Shown in pieces: positions 9,077 to 17,682 of a stretch of DNA of 64,000 nucleotides. How positions within the stretch are numbered: the first letter of the stretch is position 1; the number at the start of each line of letters is the position of its first letter. The position numbers were made by a program, and so were the translations under genes. The notes below the pieces were generated by a model. It searched no databases and was not told where the DNA came from. It saw only the letters and a list, made by a program, of their open reading frames with translations. The DNA comes from Clostridium sp. JN-1. Lineage in GTDB: Bacteria > Bacillota > Clostridia > Clostridiales > Clostridiaceae. The stretch is taken from NCBI RefSeq assembly GCF_003718715.1, contig NZ_CP033465.1, positions 1,860,001-1,924,000 on the forward strand, written 5' to 3'.

Positions 9077-9862
9077 CTATGCATACATCTTTAAGACATT
9101 GTATACACCATCTTCGTTATTGCTTTTAGCCACAAAATTAGCTCTTTTCTTCACATCTTCCGGAGCATTTCCCATGGCATAACTGTAATGTGCAACTTTA
9201 AACATAGATAAGTCATTATAATAATCGCCAAAAACCATAGTGTTTTTAGGATCTATATTAAACTTTTCTTGAATAACCTTTATGGCCCTTCCTTTACTTG
9301 TCCCCTTATTCATTATGTCTATCCACTTATCACCAGATACAACAAACTCAAGATCATCACTTATATTTTCCTTTAAATAATTGATCATGTCTTGAGTTAC
9401 ACCATTAGGCATGTGATATGTTATCTTATATACCGGCTTATTCATTTCACTAAAGGAATTTAACTTTACTACCGGAACATTAACTCTACCAAAAACATCC
9501 ATGATATACTGTGATGGGTTCACTACATGTGCTTCATTTTCTGCCGACAGCATCATTATCTCACCTAAATTAGGTTTTAAATCTGTCATTTTCTTAACAT
9601 TTTCTTTCGGAATGCTTTTTGAATAAATAACTTTGCCATCATGGTTATATCTTATAAATGCTCCATTTTGCGTTATAAATATAATATCATCTTTAACATT
9701 TTTAAAATTTACCGCAAGCTGGGAATAAAACCTTCCACTAGCTACTGCAAATTTTATATTTTTCTTACTAAGCCTAGATATTAGATCAAATACTTTCTCA
9801 TTTATTTTACCATTGTCATTTATTAATGTACCATCCATATCCGTTGCTATAAGTTTTATCAT
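9077..9862 (-). CDS. Cof-type HAD-IIB family phosphatase
   Basis: Magnesium-dependent sugar-phosphate or flavin-type phosphatase of the HAD superfamily. The 261-residue protein has motif I DMDGTLIND at 8-16 (Asp nucleophile), motif II ASGR near 41, motif III Lys in GTSKGRAIK, and motif IV FGDYYNDLSMF with the GD-x3-ND signature. The IIB cap lies between motifs II and III. Family assignment is certain; substrate is not predictable. Monocistronic with its own terminator. Confidence 0.9.
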   Translation of the reverse strand: MIKLIATDMDGTLINDNGKINEKVFDLISRLSKKNIKFAVASGRFYSQLAVNFKNVKDDIIFITQNGAFIRYNHDGKVIYSKSIPKENVKKMTDLKPNLGEIMMLSAENEAHVVNPSQYIMDVFGRVNVPVVKLNSFSEMNKPVYKITYHMPNGVTQDMINYLKENISDDLEFVVSGDKWIDIMNKGTSKGRAIKVIQEKFNIDPKNTMVFGDYYNDLSMFKVAHYSYAMGNAPEDVKKRANFVAKSNNEDGVYNVLKMYA

Positions 9863-9972
9863 AAGTCACCATCCTATTCTTATGCAATTATCTTTTGTTA
9901 TATATTTTAACATAGTAGAAAAATAAATGGTATAATAATTGCATACAAATAAGGACTGGGTCATCAGTACAT

Positions 9973-10239
9973 TTATTTATTATTTATTATAAAGTCTTCT
10001 CCATCAACTAATATAACATCTACTCCTATCTTTCTTATATTTTCCCATGGAATTTCTATATCATCGCTTTTTCCAAACCAGGACATCTTGCCTGATGGTA
10101 TTATTATTGATATAATTTTATTTTGTTCACAGTCTACCTTAAAATCTTTTATAAGTCCCATTTTAGTGCCTGTGTTTATATCTATTATTTCCATAGCTTT
10201 CAAATTGACTATAGAATATAAACTCTCATCTTCTTCCAT
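9973..10239 (-). CDS. YlmC/YmxH family sporulation protein (PRC-barrel)
   Basis: Small PRC-barrel protein of 88 residues in the YlmC/YmxH family, which is linked to sporulation in Bacillus and clostridia, with unknown biochemical role. SIVNLKAMEIIDINTGTKMG and IEIPWENIRKIG fit the PRC-barrel fold. The start at MEEDESLYS is chosen because GAGGGG is 9 bp upstream; the earlier ATG abuts the ribosome site. The location just downstream of sigG fits a sporulation role. A CATACATA element upstream resembles a sigma-E -10, but this is weak. Confidence 0.8.
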   Translation of the reverse strand: MEEDESLYSIVNLKAMEIIDINTGTKMGLIKDFKVDCEQNKIISIIIPSGKMSWFGKSDDIEIPWENIRKIGVDVILVDGEDFIINNK

Positions 10240-10343
10240 ATTATTCATCCCCTCTAAAATTATCTCAATCAATTATTTTCATCTTTATATTATATGTATG
10301 CAAATGATCTTTGATGAAATATTTTAATAATATGAAATAGAGA

Positions 10344-10379
10344 AACCTGAAATAAATATTTTTATACTTATTTCAGGTT
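10344..10379. terminator. hairpin terminator after sigG
   Basis: Near-perfect stem AACCTGAAATAA / TTATTTCAGGTT with an AT-rich loop, 27 bp downstream of the sigG stop. Works on paper in either direction but has no long T run. Confidence 0.6.
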
Positions 10380-10405
10380 AAAAATAAATCTTATAAATAA
10401 TATAA

Positions 10406-11179
10406 TTACACATACTTCCTCATATGTCTTAAAGCTGTTTTTTCAAGTCTGGAAACTTGTGCCTGGGATATTCCTATTTCATCTGCAACTTCCATTTGTG
10501 TTCTACCATCGAAAAACCTCAAATTTAATATTAGTTTTTCTCTATCATTTAATTTTTTCATTGCTTCTTTAATTGCTATGTTTTGCAGCCAGCTATCATC
10601 AGCATTTTTATTATCACTTATTTGATCCATCACATATATTGCATCTCCACCGTCATGATATATGGGTTCAAATAGCGATACTGGATCTTGAATAGCATCT
10701 AATGCAAAAACCACTTCCTCTCTTGGAACTTCAAGTTCTTTAGCTATCTGTGATATAGTTGGCTCCTTGTTATTTTTATTTACTAACTTATCTCTAGCTT
10801 GCAGGGATCTGTAAGCAATATCCCTTAATGATCTGCTTACTCTTATTGAGTTGTTATCCCTTAGATATCTTTTTATCTCTCCTATTATCATTGGTACAGC
10901 ATAAGTGGAAAATTTAACATTTTGGCTTAAATCGAAGTTATCTATAGACTTTATAAGTCCTATACATCCAACTTGAAATAAGTCATCTACATTTTCTCCC
11001 CTATTGTTAAACCTTTGAATAACACTAAGTACTAATCTTAAGTTTCCTTTAATAAAAGTATCCCTGGCATTATCATCTCCATTTTTCATTTGAATTAAAA
11101 GTTTCTTCATCTCTTTTTCTTTTAAAACTGGTAACTTTGCTGTGTTTACTCCACAAATTTCAACTTTATTAATTATCAT
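10406..11179 (-). CDS. sigG: late forespore sigma factor SigG
   Basis: RNA polymerase sigma factor acting in the forespore after engulfment. With the start at MIINKVEICGVNT (AAGGGG ribosome site upstream) the protein is 257 residues, close to known SigG proteins; a longer frame with ten more codons lacks a ribosome site. Region 2 shows DDLFQVGCIGLIKSIDNFD and FSTYAVPMIIGEIKRYLRD, region 4 shows REKLILNLRFFDGRTQMEVA and the helix-turn-helix ISQAQVSRLEK. It follows sigE, and a sigma-F/G-type promoter lies in the gap. Confidence 0.97.
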   Translation of the reverse strand: MIINKVEICGVNTAKLPVLKEKEMKKLLIQMKNGDDNARDTFIKGNLRLVLSVIQRFNNRGENVDDLFQVGCIGLIKSIDNFDLSQNVKFSTYAVPMIIGEIKRYLRDNNSIRVSRSLRDIAYRSLQARDKLVNKNNKEPTISQIAKELEVPREEVVFALDAIQDPVSLFEPIYHDGGDAIYVMDQISDNKNADDSWLQNIAIKEAMKKLNDREKLILNLRFFDGRTQMEVADEIGISQAQVSRLEKTALRHMRKYV

Positions 11180-11212
11180 AAAGTATCGCCCCTTTATAAT
11201 AGATAGCATTTA

Positions 11213-11242
11213 AATTGTTTCCTAAGGAGCAAGATTTTATAC
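11213..11242 (-). promoter_or_regulatory. sigma-F/sigma-G type promoter of sigG
   Basis: The minus strand reads GTATA, a 15-bp spacer, then GGAAACAATT. This matches the forespore consensus GYATA / GGNNANANTW and lies about 34 bp before the sigG start, inside the sigE-sigG gap. Confidence 0.65.
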
Positions 11243-11253
11243 TAAAGACAATC

Positions 11254-11964
11254 CTATAACATTTTATTTATTTCCTTCTTCAATCTTTTTATTATTCTCT
11301 TTTCAAGTCTTGAAATATATGATTGTGATATACCAAGCATATCTGCTACTTCTTTTTGTGTTTTTTCAGTTTTGCCATTTAAACCAAATCTCAAATTTAC
11401 AATTTCTTTTTCCCTATCACTTAGTTTTCTCATAGCTATCATCAGAAGCTGTTTATCAACTTCATCTTCAATTAAACTGTAGACCACATCATTATCTGTA
11501 CCTAAAATATCTGATAACAACAATTCATTTCCATCCCAGTCCACATTTAACGGTTCATAAAATGATATTTCTGCTTTTACCTTACTATTTCTTCTCAAAT
11601 ACATAAGTATTTCGTTTTCTATACACCTTGAAGCATATGTAGCAAGTTTGATTTTCTTTTCTGGATCAAAAGTGTTTACAGCTTTTATAAGTCCTATAGT
11701 TCCTACCGAAACTAAATCCTCAACATTAACGCCTGTATTTTCAAATTTTCTAGCTATGTAAACAACTAATCTTAAATTTCTTTCTATAAGGGTAGATCTA
11801 ACTTTTTCTTCTCCAGAAACAAGTTTAGTAACTAAATCATCCTCTTCTTTTTTACTAAGTGGGGGCGGCAGAGCATCATTTCTTCCTATATAGTAAATAT
11901 CTTTAACGAAAATTCTTAATTTTGTAAATATTCTATTAAGAATAATTTTTAATTTTAGTATCAA
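11254..11964 (-). CDS. sigE: mother-cell sigma factor pro-SigE
   Basis: Early mother-cell sigma factor made as an inactive precursor and cleaved by SpoIIGA. The 236-residue protein starts with a basic, membrane-associating pro-sequence of about 27 residues ending just before [18 protein letters not shown], very like the processing region of Bacillus SigE. Region 2 has [20 protein letters not shown], region 4 has [20 protein letters not shown]. The start codon is TTG with GGAG 9 bp upstream. It follows spoIIGA by 33 bp. Confidence 0.97.
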   Translation of the reverse strand: MILKLKIILNRIFTKLRIFVKDIYYIGRNDALPPPLSKKEEDDLVTKLVSGEEKVRSTLIERNLRLVVYIARKFENTGVNVEDLVSVGTIGLIKAVNTFDPEKKIKLATYASRCIENEILMYLRRNSKVKAEISFYEPLNVDWDGNELLLSDILGTDNDVVYSLIEDEVDKQLLMIAMRKLSDREKEIVNLRFGLNGKTEKTQKEVADMLGISQSYISRLEKRIIKRLKKEINKML

Positions 11965-11997
11965 AGCTTACATCTCCTTTTACATCTTCGTATAGCA

Positions 11998-12798
11998 CTA
12001 AAATGTCAAACTTCTCGAAAGAAGTGCATTGTACTCATTAAATTCACTTAACTTTTGATCGCAAAATGCAATTATAGCTTCTCTTTTTTCATACTTATTT
12101 GTTTCATATATAACTACATACTTGGGCTTAATCCCCTTCATCATACCTTCTTGTCCGTTAACTACCCTATAAGGTATATAAAACTTATCATACATCTTTA
12201 AATCAATATCCTTGAAAATTGACTTTTCAACTACTATTACAGGCAAATTTGTAGCAGGTTCTCTTAATTCATTTCCAGTATCTAAAAAAGCTTTAATTGT
12301 CTTTTTGCTATTATTTAGTACAATGTCTACGCTGTATATAAATTTATTCAAATCTTTTTTATCCTTAACATAAATTAGTATTCTATCGGCAAATATATAA
12401 GCTAACATAAGTGAAATCATAAGTTTTTTATAAGAAAAATTTGCAATGAAAAAGTAATTTCCATAATCAGGAGTATTATATTCTAAGAACATACAAATAC
12501 CTGCAAGTATCATTGAATATAAGATAAATATACTTAAAATTTTTAAATTTAGTTTTATTTTTTTGCTCCTAAAGGCTATAAATACCATTGCTAATGCAAC
12601 CAAAAGTTTAAATAAAATAGATGACAATTTAACTAAAGAAGGATAAACTAATACAATTGTGTACATTGCTCCAATTAAAGCTGAAATAAATATATATACA
12701 AATTTAATTTCTATTTTTAAAGTTCGTGCGGTTACATATAGTAGAAAAAAGTTTACTATTAAATTTTCAAGAATCAAAACATCAAGGTAAATAATCAA
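11998..12798 (-). CDS. spoIIGA: sigma-E processing protease SpoIIGA
   Basis: Membrane-embedded aspartic protease that activates pro-SigE at the sporulation septum. The 266-residue protein has about five N-terminal transmembrane helices (residues 1-135) and a C-terminal soluble protease domain with the catalytic motif FLDTGNELREP. Start codon TTG with GGGGTGAG 8 bp upstream. First gene of the spoIIGA-sigE-(sigG) cluster. Low primary conservation of the membrane part is normal for this family. Confidence 0.93.
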   Translation of the reverse strand: MIIYLDVLILENLIVNFFLLYVTARTLKIEIKFVYIFISALIGAMYTIVLVYPSLVKLSSILFKLLVALAMVFIAFRSKKIKLNLKILSIFILYSMILAGICMFLEYNTPDYGNYFFIANFSYKKLMISLMLAYIFADRILIYVKDKKDLNKFIYSVDIVLNNSKKTIKAFLDTGNELREPATNLPVIVVEKSIFKDIDLKMYDKFYIPYRVVNGQEGMMKGIKPKYVVIYETNKYEKREAIIAFCDQKLSEFNEYNALLSRSLTF

Positions 12799-12836
12799 TA
12801 GACTTTCTCACCCCTACCTTTATTATTTATACCATT

Positions 12837-12869
12837 ATTATATACCTATTAATTTCAATATTTTGTCAT
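12837..12869 (-). promoter_or_regulatory. possible spoIIGA promoter with long spacer and 0A-like box
   Basis: The minus strand has ATGACA, 21 bp, TATAAT, recalling the unusually long -35/-10 spacing of the Bacillus spoIIG promoter. The -35 overlaps TGTCATT on the plus strand, which matches the Spo0A box TGTCGAA at five of seven positions. AT-rich surroundings make chance matches likely. Confidence 0.35.
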
Positions 12870-12912
12870 TTTTTAATAAAAAATAATATTTTTGTTTTCC
12901 ATAATATGCCAC

Positions 12913-12968
12913 AAAAGTTAGAGGAGCTGCCTTAAAATTTTTATTTTAAGGCAGCTCCTCTAACTTTT
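12913..12968. terminator. long perfect hairpin terminator
   Basis: Inverted repeat of about 26 bp per arm (begins AAAAGTTAGAGGAGCTGCC) with almost no loop, placed between spoIIGA and the cyclophilin gene. It ends the cyclophilin transcript on the minus strand; flanking T runs on both strands would let it work both ways. Confidence 0.8.
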
Positions 12969-13064
12969 CTAAATTTAATATAATATAAAATGTAAATTGT
13001 TGTAATTAAATTATTTATATACTTTTTTTCTGTATGTTTTGCTATGTAAATAACACTAGTTTAA

Positions 13065-13586
13065 TCAACTATTTTTTTGTGGTTCTTCATACCCTTCACC
13101 AAAAGTTTCTACAGTTACACTCTTCATATTTTGATCTTCATAAGGTTTATCATTATAATCTCTTTTTTGTGACACTATTTTATCTACTTCTTCAATTCCC
13201 TCTATAACCTTTCCAAAAGCAGCATATTGTCCATCAAGGTGAGCTGCGTCATCTGCCATTATAAAGAATTGTGATCCAGCAGAATCAGGATCCATTGTTC
13301 TAGCCATGGAAATTACTCCTTTTTCATGTCTTAAATTGTTTTCAAAGCCATTTGATGAAAATTCACCTTTAATTGAATAACCTGGTCCTCCCATTCCTGT
13401 ACCTTCAGGATCTCCTCCTTGAATCATAAATCCTGGTATAACCCTATGAAAAATTGTACCATTATAAAAACCTTTTTTAACTAATGATATAAAATTATTT
13501 ACCGTATTTGGTGCAGCATCTGGATAAAGTTCTATTTTTATCAACTTTTCATCTTCCATTTTAATTGTAACTATAGGATTTTTCAT
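13065..13586 (-). CDS. cyclophilin-type peptidyl-prolyl cis-trans isomerase
   Basis: Catalyses proline cis-trans isomerisation during protein folding. The 173-residue protein has no signal peptide, so it is cytoplasmic. The cyclophilin core is clear: FHRVIPGFMIQGGDPEGTG (catalytic Arg in FHRV), GVISMARTMDPDSAGSQFFI and HLDGQYAAFGKVIEG. Length is normal for small bacterial PpiB-like enzymes. Monocistronic, bordered by the long hairpin. Confidence 0.95.
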   Translation of the reverse strand: MKNPIVTIKMEDEKLIKIELYPDAAPNTVNNFISLVKKGFYNGTIFHRVIPGFMIQGGDPEGTGMGGPGYSIKGEFSSNGFENNLRHEKGVISMARTMDPDSAGSQFFIMADDAAHLDGQYAAFGKVIEGIEEVDKIVSQKRDYNDKPYEDQNMKSVTVETFGEGYEEPQKNS

Positions 13587-13711
13587 TTACTTTCCCTCTT
13601 TTCTTAATATTAGTACCAATACCACATTTTCATTAAATTTGCATGTATTTATACAATAATTTTTATTAGAACTCTTGTCAAGGCAGTAACTTTGCTAAAC
13701 ACATTATATCC

Positions 13712-14578
13712 CTATGCATTTACTATTTCTCCACCATTTACATGTATAGTTTGCCCTGTAATACAAGATGCATTTTCTGAAGCTAAAAATACATAAGCTC
13801 CTGAACATTCTACAGGTTGACCTGCCCTTCCTATAGGAGTGTCCATTCCAAACTTCGAAGTTTCTTCTTCATTAAAGCAGGATGGTACTAACGGTGTCCA
13901 TGTTGCTCCTGGTGCAACTGCATTTACCCTTATACCTGTTTTAGCATTTGCAAGTGCAGTAGATAGTGATCTTGTAAAGGCTACTACAGCACCTTTTGTC
14001 ATTGAATAATCTACCAAATCAGGACTGCCCCTAAAAGCAACTATTGAAGCTGTATTTATTATACTTGCTCCACTCTTTAAATGCTGCATTGCAGCCCTAG
14101 TCATATAAAATGTCCCATATGCATTAACTTTAAAAGTTCTATCAAATTGGTCATCTTTAAGTTGTTTCAAATCTTTACATTCATACTGAACTGCAGCATT
14201 GTTAACTAGTATATCTATCTTTCCATATGCATCAATAGTTTTTTGCATAACACTATTGCAAAAATTTACATCACTTATGTCTCCTGGTATAAGGATGCAT
14301 CTTGCACCTTTGCCTTCCACAATTTTTTTAGTTTCTTCAGCATCTCTATGTTCATTTAAATATACAATTGCTATGTCAGCACCCTGATTTGCATATGCCG
14401 CAGAGATGGCTCTACCTATACCGCTGTCACCTCCTGTAATTATTGCACTCTTTCCTTTTAAAAGGTCGCCCTTCTTATTATAAACAGGATCATCATATAT
14501 TGGCGCTGGATTCATCTCATATTCAAATCCTGGATGCCTATTTTGATGTTGTTTGGGAAAAGATGTTGGAAAATTCAT
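13712..14578 (-). CDS. short-chain dehydrogenase, GSP39/YdaD type
   Basis: NAD(P)-dependent oxidoreductase of the subgroup with an N-terminal extension containing PTSFPKQHQNRHPGFEYEMNP, typical of Bacillus general stress proteins such as YdaD and YhxD. The 288-residue protein has the cofactor motif TGGDSGIG at 48-55, NNAA near 136-139, and a catalytic triad Ser178, Tyr191, Lys195 (YSMTK). The start at MNFPTSF has AGGAGG 7 bp upstream. Substrate unknown; related enzymes act on simple alcohols or sugars. Confidence 0.9.
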   Translation of the reverse strand: MNFPTSFPKQHQNRHPGFEYEMNPAPIYDDPVYNKKGDLLKGKSAIITGGDSGIGRAISAAYANQGADIAIVYLNEHRDAEETKKIVEGKGARCILIPGDISDVNFCNSVMQKTIDAYGKIDILVNNAAVQYECKDLKQLKDDQFDRTFKVNAYGTFYMTRAAMQHLKSGASIINTASIVAFRGSPDLVDYSMTKGAVVAFTRSLSTALANAKTGIRVNAVAPGATWTPLVPSCFNEEETSKFGMDTPIGRAGQPVECSGAYVFLASENASCITGQTIHVNGGEIVNA

Positions 14579-14739
14579 ATTAACTCCTCCTATATTCTGT
14601 ATTTTCAAGAATAGTATCTTCATATAGAAGAAAAATATTTATAAAAAGATCAGCTAAATCTATTTTGCTAAGAAAGTTTAAGGACAGTATTTCATCTTTT
14701 CTCGGGAAATATTTATGTAAAACAATTATATAAATATGC

Positions 14740-15297
14740 CTATTCTCCTATTAACTGCACATACCTTGGAGTATGTCCTGTATATGGAAGAAACTTATCT
14801 ATAATGTCTTTTGTAATAATCTTAAGACTTGAAGTATTAATACAAGGATGACATCCTAAATATTTTTCCTTTATTATATCTTCATCAATTAAAAGCTCTA
14901 CGTTATGTTCTGTATCGTTCATAAGTCCCATAACACTCACGGATCCTGGTGTAATATCAAGATATTTTTCCATATACTCTGCTGGTCCAAACGACAGACG
15001 TGAAGATTGAATTTGAGATGATAATTCTTTTGTCTTGAATTTTTTATCTCCAGGCATCATAAGCAAGTAAAATTTAGTTTTTTGGCTGTTGCATAGAAAT
15101 AAATTTTTACAAATATCAGTGCCCAAAAGCTTTTCTATATCATGACAATCCTCAATACTTGCTGCTTCATCATGATCTATACGACTATACGATATATTAA
15201 GCTTCTCTAACAAGTCATAAACTGCCATCTCCTTAGATAATCTAGAATCTTCTGGTTTCGCAGTATAAATAGTTGGATTTATATATATCTTTGCCAT
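14740..15297 (-). CDS. YbaK/ProX-type prolyl-tRNA editing protein (PrdX-like)
   Basis: Trans-editing deacylase that removes mis-attached alanine or related amino acids from tRNA-Pro. The 185-residue protein shows ISYSRIDHDEAASIEDC, CKNLFLCNSQKTKFYLLMMP (with the catalytic lysine region of the INS superfamily), GSVSVMGLMND and LGCHPCINTSSL, all typical of the PrdX group of clostridia. In Stickland fermenters a homologue sits with proline reductase genes, but none are seen here. Monocistronic. Confidence 0.85.
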   Translation of the reverse strand: MAKIYINPTIYTAKPEDSRLSKEMAVYDLLEKLNISYSRIDHDEAASIEDCHDIEKLLGTDICKNLFLCNSQKTKFYLLMMPGDKKFKTKELSSQIQSSRLSFGPAEYMEKYLDITPGSVSVMGLMNDTEHNVELLIDEDIIKEKYLGCHPCINTSSLKIITKDIIDKFLPYTGHTPRYVQLIGE

Positions 15298-15422
15298 TGC
15301 GTATCCCTCTCTTTGTCCATTAATTTAAATTATTATACCACAAATTAGCTTTTTTGGTATCTCACTTAACTTGATTATTCCCTTATTTTCAAGTATTTAG
15401 TATCAAATTTTATATAAATAAT

Positions 15423-15465
15423 GAACCTGATTTACATTCATCATTTATAAATTTAAATCAGGTTC
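15423..15465 (-). terminator. terminator overlapping the CDF gene end
   Basis: Stem GAACCTGATTT / AAATCAGGTTC whose first arm consists of the last codons and stop of the CDF gene (GTTGAACCTGATTTAAATTT). Confidence 0.6.
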
Positions 15466-16320
15466 AACATGAACTATTGCATATTTTATTTTAAATTCTT
15501 TGGCTAACATTGTTTCTATTTCCTCTGTAATTTTATGACTTTTGATTACAGTTAAGTTGGGATCAACAGATATGATAACATCAAGTAAAATACTATTTCC
15601 ATGAACTCTTGCCTTAATATCTTTTATTTTATTTACACCTCTAACTTTTTTTATTTTTGAAATTATACCATCTAATTCATTTTTGTCAAAACCATCAGTT
15701 AAATTATGAGAAGCTTCTTTAAAAATACTAAAGCCTGTTTTAAATATTAATATTCCTACAACTATTGCTGCAAGTGGATCTATCCATGGAAACCCAAATT
15801 GTGAAGCTATAATTCCAAGAGCAGTACCTATACCTACAAATGCATCCGAGAGATTATCTTTAGCCGCTGCTTTTAAAGCAGAACTTCTAACTTTAATTGA
15901 AACTTTCATATTATAACGGTATACAATATATATAGCTAATGCACAAATAATAGCAACTATTGCTGCTATCATATCTGGAGCTTTTTTCTTAAAAAATATT
16001 ACTGAATGAATTCCGCTGTAGATAACCTCAAGGCTAACAGCTATCATTATCAAAGATGCAATTAAGGAAGCTATTGTCTCTGCCCTTAAGTGTCCATAAG
16101 CATGATCTTCATCAGCAGGTTTTCTAGATATTTTAAGCCCTATTATAATGGATATAGATGCAATTATATCTGTTGAATTATTAAATCCATCTGCAATAAG
16201 TGCTTCTGATTTTGAAAAATAACCAACTGTCAATTTAAATATAGTTAAAACAATGTAGACTATAAGACCTAATTGTGCTCCTCTTTCAGCAATTTTAAGA
16301 TTTTTATAATTTTCCTCCAT
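15445..16320 (-). CDS. cation diffusion facilitator (CDF) family efflux transporter
   Basis: Proton-driven exporter of divalent metal (Zn, Mn, Fe or Co). The 291-residue protein has six membrane helices; the metal site elements are DGFNNSTDII in helix 2 and KDNLSDAFVG in helix 5, with HAYGHLRAE after helix 2. A C-terminal ferredoxin-like metal-sensing domain ends at HVEPDLNL. Length and domain order are normal. Metal specificity cannot be assigned from sequence. Monocistronic. Confidence 0.93.
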   Translation of the reverse strand: MEENYKNLKIAERGAQLGLIVYIVLTIFKLTVGYFSKSEALIADGFNNSTDIIASISIIIGLKISRKPADEDHAYGHLRAETIASLIASLIMIAVSLEVIYSGIHSVIFFKKKAPDMIAAIVAIICALAIYIVYRYNMKVSIKVRSSALKAAAKDNLSDAFVGIGTALGIIASQFGFPWIDPLAAIVVGILIFKTGFSIFKEASHNLTDGFDKNELDGIISKIKKVRGVNKIKDIKARVHGNSILLDVIISVDPNLTVIKSHKITEEIETMLAKEFKIKYAIVHVEPDLNL

Positions 16321-16417
16321 ATTTTTTTCCTCTCAAACTAGATTATATACGTTATTATACTCATTTTACTAAATTAATATAAAATAATTTAAAAAGCTAA
16401 TTATAATTTTATGCTGC

Positions 16418-16446
16418 TTGACAAAATTTCACTATACTATTATAAA
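16418..16446 (+). promoter_or_regulatory. vegetative promoter of the nitroreductase gene
   Basis: TTGACA, 17-bp spacer, TATAAA, ending 84 bp before the start codon. A repeat-element fragment lies between this promoter and the gene. Confidence 0.7.
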
Positions 16447-16454
16447 GGAGTCAA

Positions 16455-16514
16455 AGGACAGAGGACAATGAAGGTTGATTTTTTGCTAACGCAAAAGAAT
16501 CTTTAAATTTATAT
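16455..16514 (+). repeat. partial copy of a dispersed hairpin repeat
   Basis: About 60 bp beginning AGGACAGAGGACAATGAAGG and ending CTTTAAATTTATAT, nearly identical to the left part of the element at 22032-22246. It includes the hairpin GATTTTTTGC-TAAC-GCAAAAGAATC and lies in the 5' leader of the nitroreductase mRNA. Confidence 0.85.
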
Positions 16515-16530
16515 GTAAGGATGTGTTATA

Positions 16531-17067
16531 ATGACCGATTATTTTAATTTGATAAAGCAGCGTGAAAGCTGTAGAAATTATACAGATAAAACTGTAGAAA
16601 AAGAAAAATTGATTTCATGTATAGAAGCAGCTAGAATTGCCCCTTCTGCTTGTAATGGTCAACCTTGGAGATTCATAGTTGTAAACAACAGAGAAATTTC
16701 ATCAAAAGTTGCAAAATGCATTCAAGACGTCGTTATGAACAAGTTTACAGAAAAATGTCCAGCATTTATCATTGTGCTTCAAGAAAAAACTGATATAAAA
16801 GCTAGAATTGGTGGTTCAATTAAAAATCAAGACTATGCATCAGTTGATATAGGTATCGCAGTTTGTCAATTATGCCTAGCAGCTACAGAGCAGGGATTAT
16901 CAACTTGTATCATGGGATGGTTCAATGAAAAAAAGCTTAAAGAATTACTCAGTATACCAAATTCAAAGAGAATTAGACTTGTAATAAGTATTGGATACTC
17001 TGCTGATAAAAATATACGTAATAAAGTACGTAAAAGTATTGATGAAATTGCAAAATTTATAGACTAA
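16531..17067 (+). CDS. nitroreductase family protein
   Basis: FMN-dependent NAD(P)H oxidoreductase of the small nitroreductase fold, 178 residues. The FMN-binding arginine region is RESCRNYTDKTVEKEKL (10-26), followed by ARIAPSACNGQPWRFIVV (phosphate contact) and GIAVCQLCLAATEQGLSTC. It may reduce nitro compounds, quinones or flavins; physiological substrate unknown. Transcribed alone from a good vegetative promoter, with AAGGATG ribosome site 6-8 bp before ATG. Complete. Confidence 0.88.
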   Translation: MTDYFNLIKQRESCRNYTDKTVEKEKLISCIEAARIAPSACNGQPWRFIVVNNREISSKVAKCIQDVVMNKFTEKCPAFIIVLQEKTDIKARIGGSIKNQDYASVDIGIAVCQLCLAATEQGLSTCIMGWFNEKKLKELLSIPNSKRIRLVISIGYSADKNIRNKVRKSIDEIAKFID

Positions 17068-17204
17068 CTTTCTGTTTAAAAAATCAAAAGTACACACTTA
17101 GCAAATAATTTTACCCATAAACAGCTCTCAATGTATTCCTATATATGGTTTCTAAATTGCAGCTTAACTTACAAATTAAAACAACCATACATTGCTTTTA
17201 ACTT

Positions 17205-17430
17205 AAAACTTAACTCATACGCAGGGATATATTTGCAAAATGAAAGCACATTTAAAAAGTTTTTTACAGCTCTTAGTGAAGTATTTTAAAAAATCTTAGT
17301 AGGTTATATATTGTCTGAGCTTGCGAGTTTATATAATCTACTTAAATTTTCAAAATACAAGCTTAGAGCTGTTAAAACTTTTTAACGTGCTGAAGTTTGC
17401 AAATATATCCCGGAGTATGAGTTAAGTTTT
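17205..17430. repeat. 226-bp imperfect palindrome
   Basis: The left arm (from AAAACTTAACTCATACGCAG) matches the reverse complement of the right arm (AAAACTTAACTCATACTCCG) for over 100 bp with scattered mismatches and small gaps; the centre is near 17317. It lies in a 615-bp gap between nitroreductase and pspA. It may be a MITE-like element or a highly structured RNA. The remaining gap (17068-17204, 17431-17682) shows only AT-rich sequence and the pspA leader. Confidence 0.85.
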
Positions 17431-17682
17431 GAGTCAGAAACTCTACACTTCACATTCAAAATCAGAAGTTAATGTAATATTAAGTTATTTTTGAACAAAA
17501 ATTGAGAAATCTTGAGATATCAAGTGATTTGGGATTTTATTTTAATTAACTTGTTTAAAATCACTCTAAATGTGTTTTTTTGAAAATTGTTATATGGTAT
17601 GTATAACTATATAATAAGTTCATAAGATTCGTTAAATAAATTATTTAAAAATATATAAATTAATTTTTAGGAGGATAAATTT

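Noticed and set aside
12837-12869. Confident Spo0A box at spoIIGA
   Set aside because: Only five of seven consensus positions match in very AT-rich DNA; recorded as a weak promoter feature instead.
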